Source: an uncultured Flaviramulus sp.
Lineage (GTDB): Bacteria; Bacteroidota; Bacteroidia; Flavobacteriales; Flavobacteriaceae
Length of the DNA stretch: 45,663 nt
NCBI GenBank assembly: GCA_947495125.1
Contig: CANLXL010000021.1
Span: 1 to 45,663, forward strand
Direction of reading: 5' to 3'
Made by a program: the position numbers and the translations under genes. Positions 23,784 to 33,725 of the stretch are shown one piece after another. Under the pieces are notes generated by a model. It ran no database searches. It was not told the DNA's origin and saw only the letters and a program-made list of their open reading frames with translations. Each line of letters starts with the position of its first letter. The first letter of the stretch is position 1.

Positions 23784-24695
23784 TTAGGCCTTTTTCATGG
23801 AAGCCTTACTCAACAAATAAACCCCAACAATAACCATCAAACAACAACATATTTTTACAAGATTAATGTCATTTGCATATTGGTCTTGCATCAAAACATG
23901 AGCGTAAATACTAACCATTATAAAACTGATGGCGGGTTGTAAATAAATATAGCTACTGTTTACCGAAGGCGACACATAGTTAAGCGCATAAATATTAAAC
24001 AGGTAAGCTAAAAATGTGGTGAATACAACCACAAATCCAATGACTAAATAAGTGTTTAAGTCAAACCCTGAAAAATTAGTATCTATAAAATCCGGTAAGC
24101 CCAAGGGCAACATGAATACGAGTCCGAATAAAAACACCCAACTAATCACGGTTAGCGCATTATATTTTTTCATAAGTGGTTTCGCGACGACCAGGTACAG
24201 TCCGTAACAACTGGCATTTAGAAAAACAAATAAGTTACCAAGAAAGGAGCTGGTGCCTCCTGAGCTATTACCATATAAAATTAAAGCAATAGCGCCAATA
24301 CTTCCTATAGTAATACCCAACAGTTTTCTCGAGGTAATCCGCTCTTTAAGAAGAAAAACACTAAAGATAAGTACGATAACCGGTGTGGTGGTCATGATTA
24401 TTGACGCATCGATGGGGGATGTCAGGTTGATGCCATGAAAAAACAATAACTGATTGGCCGCTGAACCCAATAAACCACAAAGTGCAAGGCGCCAAAGATC
24501 TTTACGGGCTACCTTTTCTTTAATAAAAGACTTAAAACTCCAAAACAACAAGGTGCCACATACAATACGGATAAATACAAATGCCGAAGGCCCTATTTTG
24601 TCAGGCATAATCCCTTTGGCAATAATATAATTTACACCATAAATTAAATTAGCCCCTAGTAATGCTGTATGTGCTTTATAGATGTTTTTTGTCAA
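23784..24695 (-). CDS. EamA/DMT family transporter
   Basis: A 303-residue inner-membrane protein with ten predicted helices in two EamA repeats (about 8-140 and 150-290). The conserved GANLIYGVNYIIAKG opens repeat 1, and KLLGITIGSIGAIALIL lies at its end. Members export amino acids, metabolites or drugs; the substrate cannot be inferred. It is divergent from leuS. Confidence 0.92.
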   Translation of the reverse strand: MTKNIYKAHTALLGANLIYGVNYIIAKGIMPDKIGPSAFVFIRIVCGTLLFWSFKSFIKEKVARKDLWRLALCGLLGSAANQLLFFHGINLTSPIDASIIMTTTPVIVLIFSVFLLKERITSRKLLGITIGSIGAIALILYGNSSGGTSSFLGNLFVFLNASCYGLYLVVAKPLMKKYNALTVISWVFLFGLVFMLPLGLPDFIDTNFSGFDLNTYLVIGFVVVFTTFLAYLFNIYALNYVSPSVNSSYIYLQPAISFIMVSIYAHVLMQDQYANDINLVKICCCLMVIVGVYLLSKASMKKA

Positions 24696-24818
24696 AAAAA
24701 AGATTTTTGTTTCAGTAAAATTGAGTCAAAAATAAACCTATTATTTTACAATGTGATGATTTCGGAATGAAACGCGATATAATTAAATCCAAAGGTTTTT
24801 CAGTTCATAGATAAAGCG

Positions 24819-24826
24819 TAAATTTG
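24819..24826 (+). promoter_or_regulatory. -7 element (TAAATTTG) of leuS
   Basis: A match to TAnnTTTG located 16 bases before ATG 24843 and 22 before ATG 24849, implying a leader of only about 10-16 bases. Confidence 0.6.
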
Positions 24827-24842
24827 CAACTTCTTAAAAGCG

Positions 24843-27692
24843 ATGATAATGAAGTACAATTTCAATGAAATTGAAAGCAAGTGGCAAAAGTATTGGGCAG
24901 AACATAAAACCTTTAAAGCCGAAGCGCCTGGTGATAAACCAAAGTACTATGTCTTAGATATGTTTCCTTACCCAAGCGGTGCCGGATTACATGTGGGGCA
25001 TCCACTAGGCTATATCGCTTCTGATATTTATGCACGTTACAAACGTCATAAGGGGTTTAACGTATTGCACCCCCAGGGCTATGATAGCTTTGGATTACCG
25101 GCCGAGCAATACGCTATTCAAACCGGGCAACATCCGGCCATTACTACTGCTGAAAATATTAAAACCTATCGTCGCCAGTTAGATCAAATAGGATTTTCCT
25201 TTGATTGGTCTCGTGAGGTACGTACTTCAGATCCTAAATATTATAAATGGACCCAATGGATTTTTATCCAATTATTCACATCCTGGTTTAATCATGATAC
25301 ACAAAAAGCTGAAGACATTTCAGACTTGATAAAAATTTTTGAAGCTGAAGGTAATGCGAACGTTAATGCCGCATGTGATGATCATACGGAAACCTTTTCA
25401 GCTGAAGACTGGAATGGATTTTCTTCTGAAGAACAACAACAACGCTTGTTACAATACAGGCTGACCTATTTGGCGGAAACCGAGGTGAACTGGTGCCCGG
25501 CATTAGGAACTGTTTTAGCCAATGATGAGATCGTTAACGGCGTTTCCGAACGCGGTGGACATCCGGTGATCAGAAAAAAAATGACCCAATGGAGCATGCG
25601 TATTTCTGCCTATGCCGAACGTTTGCTTCAGGGCTTGGAGACGATTGATTGGACAGATTCTCTTAAGGAAAGTCAGCGCAATTGGATTGGGAAATCTGTA
25701 GGAGCATCCGTTTCTTTCAAAATTTTGGACGAAGGCAAAAATTTTGAAAGCGGGATAGATGTCTTTACAACACGTCCTGATACCATTTTCGGAGCGTCGT
25801 TCATGACCTTAGCACCGGAACATGAACTGGTATCTCAAATTACAACCCCGGAACAAAAAGCGGAGGTTGAAGCCTATATTGAAGTTACAGCAAAGCGTAG
25901 CGAACGCGATAGAATGGCCGATGTCAAAACCATTTCAGGTGCCTTTACGGGGGCTTATGCGGAGCATCCGTTTACCAAAGCACCAATTCCCATCTGGATT
26001 GGAGATTACGTGCTGGCTGGTTATGGCACAGGAGCCGTGATGTCGGTGCCTTGTGGTGATGAAAGAGACTATGCCTTCGCCAAACATTTTAATATTCCGA
26101 TTCCGAATATTTTTGAAGGCGTTGATATTTCTGAAGAAGCCTTTGCCGATAAAGAAAAGACCATTATTGCTAATAGCGACTTCTTGAATGGGATGAGCTA
26201 TAAAAAAGCAACCAAACGCGTGATTTACGAATTGGAACAGCTTGGTCAGGGTAAAGGAAAAACCAATTACCGATTGCGTGATGCCGTGTTTTCGCGTCAG
26301 CGTTATTGGGGAGAGCCATTTCCGGTATATTATGTGAATGGGATGCCACAAATGATCGATACCGAACATCTTCCGATCGCGTTACCGGAAGTTGAAAAGT
26401 ACTTACCCACTGAAACCGGTGAACCGCCATTAGGCAATGCAACCGTTTGGGCTTGGGATGTAAAACAGTGTGCAGTAGTCAGTAATGAGTTGATCGATAA
26501 CGAAACGGTGTTTCCTTTAGAATTGAACACCATGCCGGGATGGGCAGGAAGTTCTCAGTACTTTAATCGTTATATGGACCCGGGAAATGATGATGAAATT
26601 TTCTCTAAGGAAGCCATCGATTATTGGCAGCAAGTCGATCTTTATATTGGAGGTAGTGAGCATGCCACAGGACATTTATTGTATTCACGTTTTTGGCAAA
26701 AATTCATGTTTGATAAAGGTTATGTAAACCATGATGAGTTCGCTAAAAAGTTGATTAATCAAGGGATGATTTTGGGGACTAGTGCCATAGTATATCGTGT
26801 TTCCGGTACGAATCAATACGTTTCTAACGCATTGAAAAAGGATTATGATGTTGAAGAAATCAGAATAGACGTCAATATGGTTAATGCTTCAGATGAAATC
26901 GATATTGAAGCACTTAAAAAATGGCAACCGCAATTTGAAGATGCAAAGTTTATATTGGAAGATGGAAAGTATATTGTGGGAAGAGAGGTTGAAAAAATGT
27001 CTAAACGTTGGTTTAACGTTGTCAACCCGGACAACATCTGCGAGCAATACGGCGCAGACAGTCTACGTCTTTACGAAATGTTTTTAGGGCCACTAGAACA
27101 ATACAAACCATGGAATACAGCGGGCATTACCGGCGTACACTCCTTCTTAAAAAAACTGTGGAAATTGTACCACTCCTCCCTTGAGGGAGGTCAGGAGGGT
27201 GTTTTTAATGTTACCGACGAGACACCAACGAAGGAAGCTCTAAAAACACTACATAAAACCATCAAAAAAGTAGAAGAAGACATCGAGAACTTCTCATTCA
27301 ATACGTCCGTATCCACCTTTATGATTGCGGTTAACGAGTTAACGGCTCAAAAATGTACCAGCAAGGCTATTTTAGAACCACTATTGATTTTAATATCACC
27401 TTATGCTCCACATATAGCAGAAGAGTTATGGCAAAAATTAGGGAATAGTAACTCTATTTCAACAGCAGATTTTCCAAAGTTTGAAGCCAGTCATATGGTA
27501 GAAAGCAGTAAAAATTACCCTATCTCGTTCAATGGTAAAACGCGGTTTACGATGGAGTTGCCATTGGATATGAGTAAGGAGGATGTGGAAGCCGCAGTTT
27601 TAGCGAACGAGAAAACTAAAGAACAATTACAAGGGCGAGAACCTAAAAAGGTGATTGTTGTTCCCGGAAGGATCGTAAATATTGTAGGCTAA
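24843..27692 (+). CDS. leuS: Leucyl-tRNA synthetase
   Basis: A 949-residue class I aminoacyl-tRNA synthetase. Motifs: [13 protein letters not shown] (HIGH box near 51), the CP1 editing domain with [12 protein letters not shown] and the conserved Asp in [18 protein letters not shown] (near 718), and the C-terminal anticodon and tRNA-binding region. An unusual stretch of about 11 residues (777-787, SSLEGGQEG) is encoded by a palindromic repeat (27171-27200) apparently inserted in frame between domains. Starts at 24843 (ATG) or 24849 (ATG) are both possible; the difference is two residues. Confidence 0.98.
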   Translation: MIMKYNFNEIESKWQKYWAEHKTFKAEAPGDKPKYYVLDMFPYPSGAGLHVGHPLGYIASDIYARYKRHKGFNVLHPQGYDSFGLPAEQYAIQTGQHPAITTAENIKTYRRQLDQIGFSFDWSREVRTSDPKYYKWTQWIFIQLFTSWFNHDTQKAEDISDLIKIFEAEGNANVNAACDDHTETFSAEDWNGFSSEEQQQRLLQYRLTYLAETEVNWCPALGTVLANDEIVNGVSERGGHPVIRKKMTQWSMRISAYAERLLQGLETIDWTDSLKESQRNWIGKSVGASVSFKILDEGKNFESGIDVFTTRPDTIFGASFMTLAPEHELVSQITTPEQKAEVEAYIEVTAKRSERDRMADVKTISGAFTGAYAEHPFTKAPIPIWIGDYVLAGYGTGAVMSVPCGDERDYAFAKHFNIPIPNIFEGVDISEEAFADKEKTIIANSDFLNGMSYKKATKRVIYELEQLGQGKGKTNYRLRDAVFSRQRYWGEPFPVYYVNGMPQMIDTEHLPIALPEVEKYLPTETGEPPLGNATVWAWDVKQCAVVSNELIDNETVFPLELNTMPGWAGSSQYFNRYMDPGNDDEIFSKEAIDYWQQVDLYIGGSEHATGHLLYSRFWQKFMFDKGYVNHDEFAKKLINQGMILGTSAIVYRVSGTNQYVSNALKKDYDVEEIRIDVNMVNASDEIDIEALKKWQPQFEDAKFILEDGKYIVGREVEKMSKRWFNVVNPDNICEQYGADSLRLYEMFLGPLEQYKPWNTAGITGVHSFLKKLWKLYHSSLEGGQEGVFNVTDETPTKEALKTLHKTIKKVEEDIENFSFNTSVSTFMIAVNELTAQKCTSKAILEPLLILISPYAPHIAEELWQKLGNSNSISTADFPKFEASHMVESSKNYPISFNGKTRFTMELPLDMSKEDVEAAVLANEKTKEQLQGREPKKVIVVPGRIVNIVG
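27171..27200. repeat. Palindromic repeat inside leuS
   Basis: CCTCCC-TTGA-GGGAGG at 27175-27190, followed by GGAGGG, forms nested complementary blocks. It resembles intergenic CTCC/GGAG repeats nearby (27700-27721) but is translated in frame as part of LeuS. Confidence 0.55.
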
Positions 27693-27699
27693 AAATAAA

Positions 27700-27748
27700 T
27701 TCTCCTCCTTGAAAAGGAGAAGTGAATTCTGTTTTAGCATAAAAACAG
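27700..27748 (+). terminator. Hairpins after leuS
   Basis: CTCCTT at 27705-27710 pairs with AAGGAG at 27714-27719, and CTGTTTT at 27729-27735 pairs with AAAACAG at 27742-27748. The second hairpin is A/T-rich without a long T-run, so termination is plausible but not certain. Confidence 0.4.
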
Positions 27749-27793
27749 GAGACGAGGTGGTTAGAACTATTCTGTCTTAAATACATTATCTAA

Positions 27794-28054
27794 ATGGACC
27801 ACATTGAAATCATAGGTTTTACGGCAGCGTTTTTGACCACTGCTGCTTTTTTACCTCAGGTTTATAAAACCTGGAATACTAAAGACGTTTCCGGATTATC
27901 GTTACCCATGTTGAGCATGTTTTTAATCGGGATTATATTATGGTTGATTTATGCGTTTTATATCCATAGTCCCTCCATGATTGCTGCTAATGTGATCACC
28001 ATAGGATCTTCATTTTTGCTGATTTATTTCAAGATAAAGTACAATAAGAGGTAA
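27794..28054 (+). CDS. SemiSWEET family sugar transporter
   Basis: An 86-residue protein with three transmembrane helices and a PQ-loop (FLPQVYKTW near residues 20-28). SemiSWEETs work as dimers that facilitate sugar uniport. The conserved Asn in helix 3 (ANVITIGSS) is the expected sugar-contact position. It is a single gene behind leuS. Confidence 0.92.
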   Translation: MDHIEIIGFTAAFLTTAAFLPQVYKTWNTKDVSGLSLPMLSMFLIGIILWLIYAFYIHSPSMIAANVITIGSSFLLIYFKIKYNKR

Positions 28055-28230
28055 TTTTAAAATCATAGCATAAAAAGCTTTCTCCCTGTTAAAAAGAAGC
28101 CAAGGTGGTTTTTCCCTTTCACCATTCTACCATCTCATCATAATTTCGTTTTACTGACAAAATTACATACATTGAAGTTGGTGCAATTATTGCTATATTT
28201 ATCATATCAATTAAATAAAAAGAAAATACA

Positions 28231-28926
28231 ATGTTTGGATATTATATATTAATAGGAGCTATTGCCTTGGTGAGTTGGTTAGTTAGCAATACCTTAAAAA
28301 AGAAGTTTGAAAAATACTCTAAAGTGCAATTGCGCAACGGAATGAGTGGTGCTGAAATTGCTGAAAAAATGTTAGCAGACCATGGTATTTATGATGTTGA
28401 GGTCATTTCAACACCGGGTCGTTTAACGGATCATTATAATCCTAAAAATAAAACGGTTAATTTAAGTGAGGCCGTTTACAATCAGCGTAACGCTGCCGCT
28501 GCCGCTGTTGCAGCCCACGAATGTGGTCATGCCGTACAACATGCAAAGGCTTATAGCTGGTTACAAATGCGATCGACTTTAGTGCCTGTCGTGAGTGTGT
28601 CATCGGGGATGTCTCAATGGTTAATTATTGGTGGTCTTGTACTTGGTGGTGCAGCCGGACTTGGTTTAGGCTGGTGGGTTGCCGTTGCCGGTGTGGCTAT
28701 GATGGGCTTTGCGACCTTGTTTAGTTTTATCACCTTACCGGTAGAATATGATGCCAGTAATCGTGCTTTAGCCTGGCTGAAAAATAAAAATATGGTGTCT
28801 CAGGAAGAATATGCAGGTTCTGAAGATGCTTTAAAATGGGCTGCAAGAACCTATTTGGTTGCCGCTATCGGTGCTCTGGCTACATTATTATATTGGGCGC
28901 TTCAAGTATTTGGAGGCAGAGATTAA
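28231..28926 (+). CDS. Membrane zinc metallopeptidase (YugP/DUF-type)
   Basis: A 231-residue membrane-bound protein: an N-terminal helix (2-20), a cytosolic-type domain with AAHECGHAVQH (HExxH-like zinc site near 99-103), and hydrophobic segments around 125-165 and 205-228. This is the membrane zinc-metallopeptidase family related to YugP. Substrate unknown; a role in membrane-protein quality control is inferred. TATATTTA at 28194, 19 bases after a TTG, may be the promoter. A strong terminator follows. Confidence 0.9.
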   Translation: MFGYYILIGAIALVSWLVSNTLKKKFEKYSKVQLRNGMSGAEIAEKMLADHGIYDVEVISTPGRLTDHYNPKNKTVNLSEAVYNQRNAAAAAVAAHECGHAVQHAKAYSWLQMRSTLVPVVSVSSGMSQWLIIGGLVLGGAAGLGLGWWVAVAGVAMMGFATLFSFITLPVEYDASNRALAWLKNKNMVSQEEYAGSEDALKWAARTYLVAAIGALATLLYWALQVFGGRD

Positions 28927-28946
28927 AAACAATTGAAATACGTATT

Positions 28947-28976
28947 AAAAGCTCTGAATTATTTCGGAGCTTTTTT
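28947..28976 (+). terminator. Rho-independent terminator
   Basis: AAAAGCTCTGAA (28947-28958) pairs with TTCGGAGCTTTT (28963-28974; one T-G pair) and a T-run follows. It separates the zinc peptidase gene from the MutS-like gene. Confidence 0.8.
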
Positions 28977-29004
28977 GTTTCTTTATACGCTTTAAACACA
29001 ACTC

Positions 29005-30777
29005 ATGAATACCCCTTTAACATACTATAAACAGCACGTAAAAACCTATACCTCTGAAGCCGAAAAACTTTATAAGCGGATGACGACCTTGAGCATGCTA
29101 AGGTTGTTGGTGTTTGTGCTTACGAGTTGTGGTATTTATATCATGTTTCAGAACTGGCAAATGGCCCTTTCGATAGGTGTTATTGGTGTTGTTGTATTCG
29201 CCTATTTGCTTTCAAAATACACCGATGTAAAGGCACGACGCAATTTTAATAAAGCACTGGCCGATATTAACGAAGAAGAAATTAACATTGCATCGGGAGA
29301 TTTTCATCAAAGAGATCAAGGATTAGTGTTTCAAGACCCTAATCATTTTTATAGTTTAGATATCGATCTGTTTGGTCGTGGTTCTTTTTTTCAGTTTATA
29401 AATAGGACGACTATTAAGGAGGGTACCCGAACATTAGCCGATTTGTTAAAGTCTAATGCTATTGATGATATCGTTTTACGTCAGGAGGCGATTAAGGAGT
29501 TAAGCACCAAACCGAAATGGCGGCAACAGTATTCCGCCACATCAAGCTTGGTTACCGTTGAAACCCCGGCCAAAGTAATTATCCATTGGCTTCATAATTA
29601 CCAAGGCTTTTTACCAAAGATAATGGCTTGGTTGCCATTGGCATTTACCATAGCGACCATAGTAATATCAGGGCTAACATTTTTTAAAGTTTTAGAAAGC
29701 GAAATGCTCATCGGTTTTTGGTTGCTTGCAGGATTGGGAATTACCGGAGGTTATCTTAAAAAAATAAATATATTATCTGCGAATACCGATAAGGTTAAAG
29801 GTACCTTTCGCCAATATGCATCCCTTTTGGATCGTATAGAAAATGAACATTTTACTTCGGAATTGTTGCAGCAAAAGCAACAACAAATTCAGTCGAAGGA
29901 TAAAAAAGCCTCTACTGTTTTTAAGGAACTGTCACGGGCCTTAGATGCTTTAGACAATCGCAACAATCTTATTGGAGCTATCTTTGGAAACGGCCTGTTT
30001 TTAACCGATTTAAAAAATAGTTACCGGATAGAACAATGGATTAAAAGACATAAAGATAAGGTCGCCGATTGGTTTGAAGTCATATCCTTTTTTGATGCTT
30101 ATAACACACTGGGGGGATTTGCTTTTAATCACCCTGAATTCGTATTTCCTGAAATCGTTTCAAACGACACTGTGATAAAATCGGAACAATTAGGGCATCC
30201 ATTGTTGGATAAAGGCAAGCGCGTCGATAGTGACCTGCAAATAGGGCATGAGCAGTTTTTTATTGTGACCGGGGCTAATATGGCGGGTAAAAGTACCTTT
30301 TTAAGAACCGTGTCCTTGCACATTGTTATGGCTAATGTCGGCTTGCCTGTTTGTGCTAAAGCCAGTACATATTCTCCGGTGAAACTTATAACAAGCATGC
30401 GAACAACAGATTCTTTAACGGATGACAGTTCCTATTTCTTTTCAGAGTTAACCCGTTTAAAATATATCGTTGATGCCATTCAGGAAGCACCTTATTTTAT
30501 TGTTTTAGATGAAATTCTAAAAGGTACCAACAGCACCGATAAAGCCATTGGATCGCGGAAGTTTGTGGAAAAACTGGTAGCATCGAATGCTACGGGTATT
30601 ATTGCAACCCACGATTTAAGTTTATGTGAGATCGAAAAGGAACTTGATGATGTTAAAAACTACTATTTCGATGCTGAAATTATTGATGATGAACTTCATT
30701 TTGACTACAGACTAAAAGAGGGTGTCTGCCAGAACATGAATGCGTCTTTTCTTTTAAAGAAGATGAATATTGTTTGA
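29005..30777 (+). CDS. Membrane-associated MutS-family ATPase
   Basis: A 590-residue protein with the MutS ATPase domain at its C-terminus: Walker A GANMAGKSTFLRT (near 422), the ABC-signature-like SSYFFSELTRLKYI, Walker B YFIVLDEILKGT, and ATHD. It lacks the N-terminal mismatch-recognition domain. Instead it has two hydrophobic helices near 30-70 and two more near 210-250. Similar membrane-anchored MutS-like proteins occur in Bacteroidota; their role is not established. Mismatch repair by this protein is not supported. Confidence 0.85.
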   Translation: MNTPLTYYKQHVKTYTSEAEKLYKRMTTLSMLRLLVFVLTSCGIYIMFQNWQMALSIGVIGVVVFAYLLSKYTDVKARRNFNKALADINEEEINIASGDFHQRDQGLVFQDPNHFYSLDIDLFGRGSFFQFINRTTIKEGTRTLADLLKSNAIDDIVLRQEAIKELSTKPKWRQQYSATSSLVTVETPAKVIIHWLHNYQGFLPKIMAWLPLAFTIATIVISGLTFFKVLESEMLIGFWLLAGLGITGGYLKKINILSANTDKVKGTFRQYASLLDRIENEHFTSELLQQKQQQIQSKDKKASTVFKELSRALDALDNRNNLIGAIFGNGLFLTDLKNSYRIEQWIKRHKDKVADWFEVISFFDAYNTLGGFAFNHPEFVFPEIVSNDTVIKSEQLGHPLLDKGKRVDSDLQIGHEQFFIVTGANMAGKSTFLRTVSLHIVMANVGLPVCAKASTYSPVKLITSMRTTDSLTDDSSYFFSELTRLKYIVDAIQEAPYFIVLDEILKGTNSTDKAIGSRKFVEKLVASNATGIIATHDLSLCEIEKELDDVKNYYFDAEIIDDELHFDYRLKEGVCQNMNASFLLKKMNIV

Positions 30778-30803
30778 TTCCTAATATATTCAACTTCAGA
30801 ACG

Positions 30804-30850
30804 CTATTGTCAGGTCGAGTGTCACGCCATGGCGTGATGTATCGAGACCA
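30804..30850. repeat. Intergenic repeat family, copy 2
   Basis: CTATTGTCAGGTCGAGTG (30804-30821), then a perfect 16-base palindrome TCACGCCATGGCGTGA (30822-30837), then TATCGAGACC. It lies between the convergent ends of the MutS-like and serine hydrolase genes and may terminate both. Confidence 0.65.
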
Positions 30851-30908
30851 TTATCAATGGAGAGAACAAAATTACTCTCAAAAAGGGTATCAGATTAAAT
30901 TAAACATT

Positions 30909-32330
30909 TTATTCGATCTTTTTACCTTTTATTATTCCGTTTTGGAATAAAGTAAGACTGGTCGTAGCCCCATTTTCCATATGAAACTCGATCTGGGCGT
31001 CAACAACTTTTAAGAAGAATTTCTGTTCTTCGTAAGCAAACAGTTCAAATTTTGGCTGCCCCGTTGCTTGTCCGTAAAGCTGATGGCCTTCATTGGTGAT
31101 GGTAATGAAAAACTGTGGTGTTAATTGATACTTCCCAACATACCTGCTCAAAATAGTCTCGGTCACTTTTATTTCTTCAAATTCTTGTTTCTTAAAAGAG
31201 GGAAGTGCTTCAATAATGGTGTCACCATTTAAAAGTTTTAGAGCCAGATTTCCAACGGCCCCTAAAATACGTTGGACATTTCCTGCATTAGAAGCTATAT
31301 ACACTCCTGTTTTGGAGTTTGTTTCAGATTTAAAAAAAGTAGAAAATCCCGGAACGCCACCGGTGTGTTGCAGATATTTTTTGTTGCCGTCCTTAATGAC
31401 ACCCACACCAAGACCATAAGTGCTCCCAAATTGTGCTGTTTGCATTTCCGTAATGGACTTTGAAGTTAAAATGGTGGTATCACCAAACGATCCTTGATTG
31501 AGTTGAGCAATATAGAAATTAGCCATTTCCGGACTCGTTAAATAGATGTCACCGGCGGGGTATACATCAAAACGAGACTGATGTTCAGGAACCGATTGGT
31601 TGTTTTTTAAGGTGTATGGCAAAGCTAATTCTTCAACCATTGAAGGTGTTGGAATAACCGGCCCTTCCGATGTAATTTGAAGTGGCTTTAGAATATATTT
31701 TATTAAATAATCCTGATATGACATTCCGGAAACGTTTTCAATAGCTAACCCGGCCAGAGCATAACAATGATTACAATACTTGAAATTCTTGCCGGGGGGC
31801 TCTTCAGTAGTAATTTCAGAAGCAATGTTTTCTAAGCTTTTAGGAAGCTTTCTGTTCCATATTGGGATGATTTCAATGGGACCGTTTAACCCGGAGTGAT
31901 GACTTAACAAGTGCCTGAAGGTTACCGGAGTTCCATCATCAGAGCGATCGTTAATAGTTGATTCTCCAAGGTGTTTGTTTATAGGATCGTCAATATTCAA
32001 TTTTCCTGCTTCTGCCAATTGCATGATGGCTGTTGCCGTTACAAATTTAAAATTTGAACCTGTGCTATAAATCGTTGCACGCGTAGCCGGAACCTGCTTC
32101 TTGACATTAGCATATCCAAAAGCCTGAGACCAAACCACGGTATGGCCTTTAATAAGTGATAATGAGATAGAAGGCGTACCGGTCTCTTTCAGGATTTTAG
32201 TGATTTCTTTTGTCAGCGTCTTTTTGGTTTGCTCGAGGCTAAATGCGTCTTCTGAATGATGAGTCTGTCCGGTTGAGATACCCGATATCAAATAAAAACT
32301 GACCAGTAACGATAATACTATTTTATTCAT
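30909..32330 (-). CDS. Serine hydrolase (beta-lactamase/PBP-like)
   Basis: A 473-residue exported protein with a signal peptide (1-21). The beta-lactamase-family domain (about 35-365) has SNFK (S92, K95; SxxK), YCN near 187 (YxN) and HTGG near 335 (K/HTG). The C-terminal about 90 residues form a small strand-rich domain of the DUF3471 type. Class C-like enzymes of this sort include peptidases and esterases; beta-lactam resistance is not implied. It lies 33 bases after the membrane protein gene, so it may be in the sigma-factor operon. Confidence 0.9.
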   Translation of the reverse strand: MNKIVLSLLVSFYLISGISTGQTHHSEDAFSLEQTKKTLTKEITKILKETGTPSISLSLIKGHTVVWSQAFGYANVKKQVPATRATIYSTGSNFKFVTATAIMQLAEAGKLNIDDPINKHLGESTINDRSDDGTPVTFRHLLSHHSGLNGPIEIIPIWNRKLPKSLENIASEITTEEPPGKNFKYCNHCYALAGLAIENVSGMSYQDYLIKYILKPLQITSEGPVIPTPSMVEELALPYTLKNNQSVPEHQSRFDVYPAGDIYLTSPEMANFYIAQLNQGSFGDTTILTSKSITEMQTAQFGSTYGLGVGVIKDGNKKYLQHTGGVPGFSTFFKSETNSKTGVYIASNAGNVQRILGAVGNLALKLLNGDTIIEALPSFKKQEFEEIKVTETILSRYVGKYQLTPQFFITITNEGHQLYGQATGQPKFELFAYEEQKFFLKVVDAQIEFHMENGATTSLTLFQNGIIKGKKIE

Positions 32331-32363
32331 AGGTTTTAATTTTTAAAAGCTGTTGTTTAAGAA

Positions 32364-32972
32364 TTAACTCTCCATGGCTTTAATAAGCGCTTCCATTTTT
32401 TCTAATCTTGGGATATATTGTTTTCTTATGATCCATGCATTATAAAGGTACACAAAAATTGCACCTCCAATGATAATAGCACTCATTATTATTAGCGGCC
32501 AGGTTATTTGTTCCAGAGGAATATCTTTTCCCAAAATAACGCTTGTAGTAAATAAAATTGTACAAATTAAAAGTGGTAAAAGATACCAATAAGGCGCCGT
32601 TTCGCGCATTTTTTTTTGTAAACTGAGATAGTGTTTACATTGATACAAATAGTCCATATAGGAATCGCTTAACGTATTTGGTTTATGCTTGTTTAATCTT
32701 CTTAGTTTAATAACCACATAAATTAAAAACAGGACTAGTAAGAAAGCGGCAATTTTTGTCAGTGTATAAGGAATGGCGTAGATCACATATATTAAAATAG
32801 GGATCATTATTATGGCATTTAAAAATTCAGTTAAGTCACGATATTTTACCGACTTATGAAAACGATCCAAACTTGATTTCATGTCTAAAATTAATTTAGA
32901 CGTTTCAAATTTAATACGGTCCTGATTGCTGGAGGACTGCCAGATACGGATAAGTTCGTCTTCTTCTATCAT
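32364..32972 (-). CDS. Four-helix membrane protein, possible anti-sigma partner
   Basis: A 202-residue protein with an N-terminal cytoplasmic part of about 45 residues (acidic start, DELIRIWQSS) and four membrane helices (about 48-66, 70-88, 125-145, 155-178). It overlaps the upstream ECF sigma gene by 4 bases (ATGA). That coupling suggests a regulator of the sigma factor, but no known anti-sigma domain (such as a zinc-binding HxxxCxxC) is visible. Confidence 0.75.
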   Translation of the reverse strand: MIEEDELIRIWQSSSNQDRIKFETSKLILDMKSSLDRFHKSVKYRDLTEFLNAIIMIPILIYVIYAIPYTLTKIAAFLLVLFLIYVVIKLRRLNKHKPNTLSDSYMDYLYQCKHYLSLQKKMRETAPYWYLLPLLICTILFTTSVILGKDIPLEQITWPLIIMSAIIIGGAIFVYLYNAWIIRKQYIPRLEKMEALIKAMES

Positions 32973-33475
32973 GATGTTTTATTTATGCAGATTAATAGTT
33001 TCTTTTTTATACGTTTAATTTTTACGGCTATATTATTTTCAGTTAGACCGGTAATGCTAGAGATTTCTTTATAAGGCAATTTTTCTAAATAAAGGGTAAT
33101 GACCGCTCTGTCTGCTTTATTGAGTTGACCAATGCAATGTCGAAGTTGTATTAGTTTTTCTTTCTGCTTGCTGTGTTCAACCTGAGTTTGTTCACCAAGA
33201 TCATTAAAGTTATCCGTGGAAATGAAACGACCTCTTTTTTTAATAGCATTCGAACGAAAACGAAGACAGGTATTGAGTGTAATTCTATAGATCCAGGTTT
33301 CAATGGAGGATTTGGACCTGAACGTAGGTAACGATTTCCAAATATTAATAAATACCTCCTGTAGAAGATCTTTGGTATCCTCAGAATTTTTCGAGTACAC
33401 AGAACAGATCCTGAATAGTTTTTGCTTATTCTGTTTAAGTACTTCTAGAAATAGATCTTCAAGTTCCTTGCTCAT
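32969..33475 (-). CDS. ECF-type RNA polymerase sigma factor
   Basis: A 168-residue sigma-70 family protein. Region 2 contains SEDTKDLLQEVFINIWKSLPTF (DNA melting/-10 recognition), followed by SSIETWIYRITLNTCLRFRS. Region 4 is LPYKEISSITGLTENNIAVKIKRIKKKL (helix-turn-helix for -35). First gene of an operon with the four-helix membrane protein and perhaps the serine hydrolase. What signal it responds to is unknown. Confidence 0.93.
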   Translation of the reverse strand: MSKELEDLFLEVLKQNKQKLFRICSVYSKNSEDTKDLLQEVFINIWKSLPTFRSKSSIETWIYRITLNTCLRFRSNAIKKRGRFISTDNFNDLGEQTQVEHSKQKEKLIQLRHCIGQLNKADRAVITLYLEKLPYKEISSITGLTENNIAVKIKRIKKKLLICINKTS

Positions 33476-33599
33476 ACATTTTGTTCTTGTTTCTATAGTA
33501 TTAGTTACAAGACTTTTAAAAATATGACAATTATTGTGAGAACTTTTTAAAAATATACTGTTTTAATTGTTTGAGAGAGGATGTGATAAGACTGAATTT

Positions 33600-33674
33600 G
33601 GTTCTCGATACCTGCCTACCGGCAGGCAGGCGATTTCGATGAAAAAATCAAAACCACTCGAACCGACAGAATAG
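33600..33674. repeat. Intergenic repeat family, copy 3
   Basis: GGTTCTCGATA (33600-33610), then the palindrome CCTGCCTACCGGCAGGCAGG (33611-33630), and CACTCGAACCGACAG (33655-33669). It is the reverse-oriented relative of copy 1; the first 31 bases are 30/31 identical to its end. Confidence 0.7.
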
Positions 33675-33725
33675 TTAGTAATTAACTTTGAATCTCCTAT
33701 GTCACTTCGAGTAGTTCATTAGAAG

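Noticed and set aside
25935-26442. Overlapping minus-strand frames inside leuS
   Set aside because: They mirror strongly conserved LeuS codons; residue composition is Cys/His/Arg rich as expected for antisense frames.
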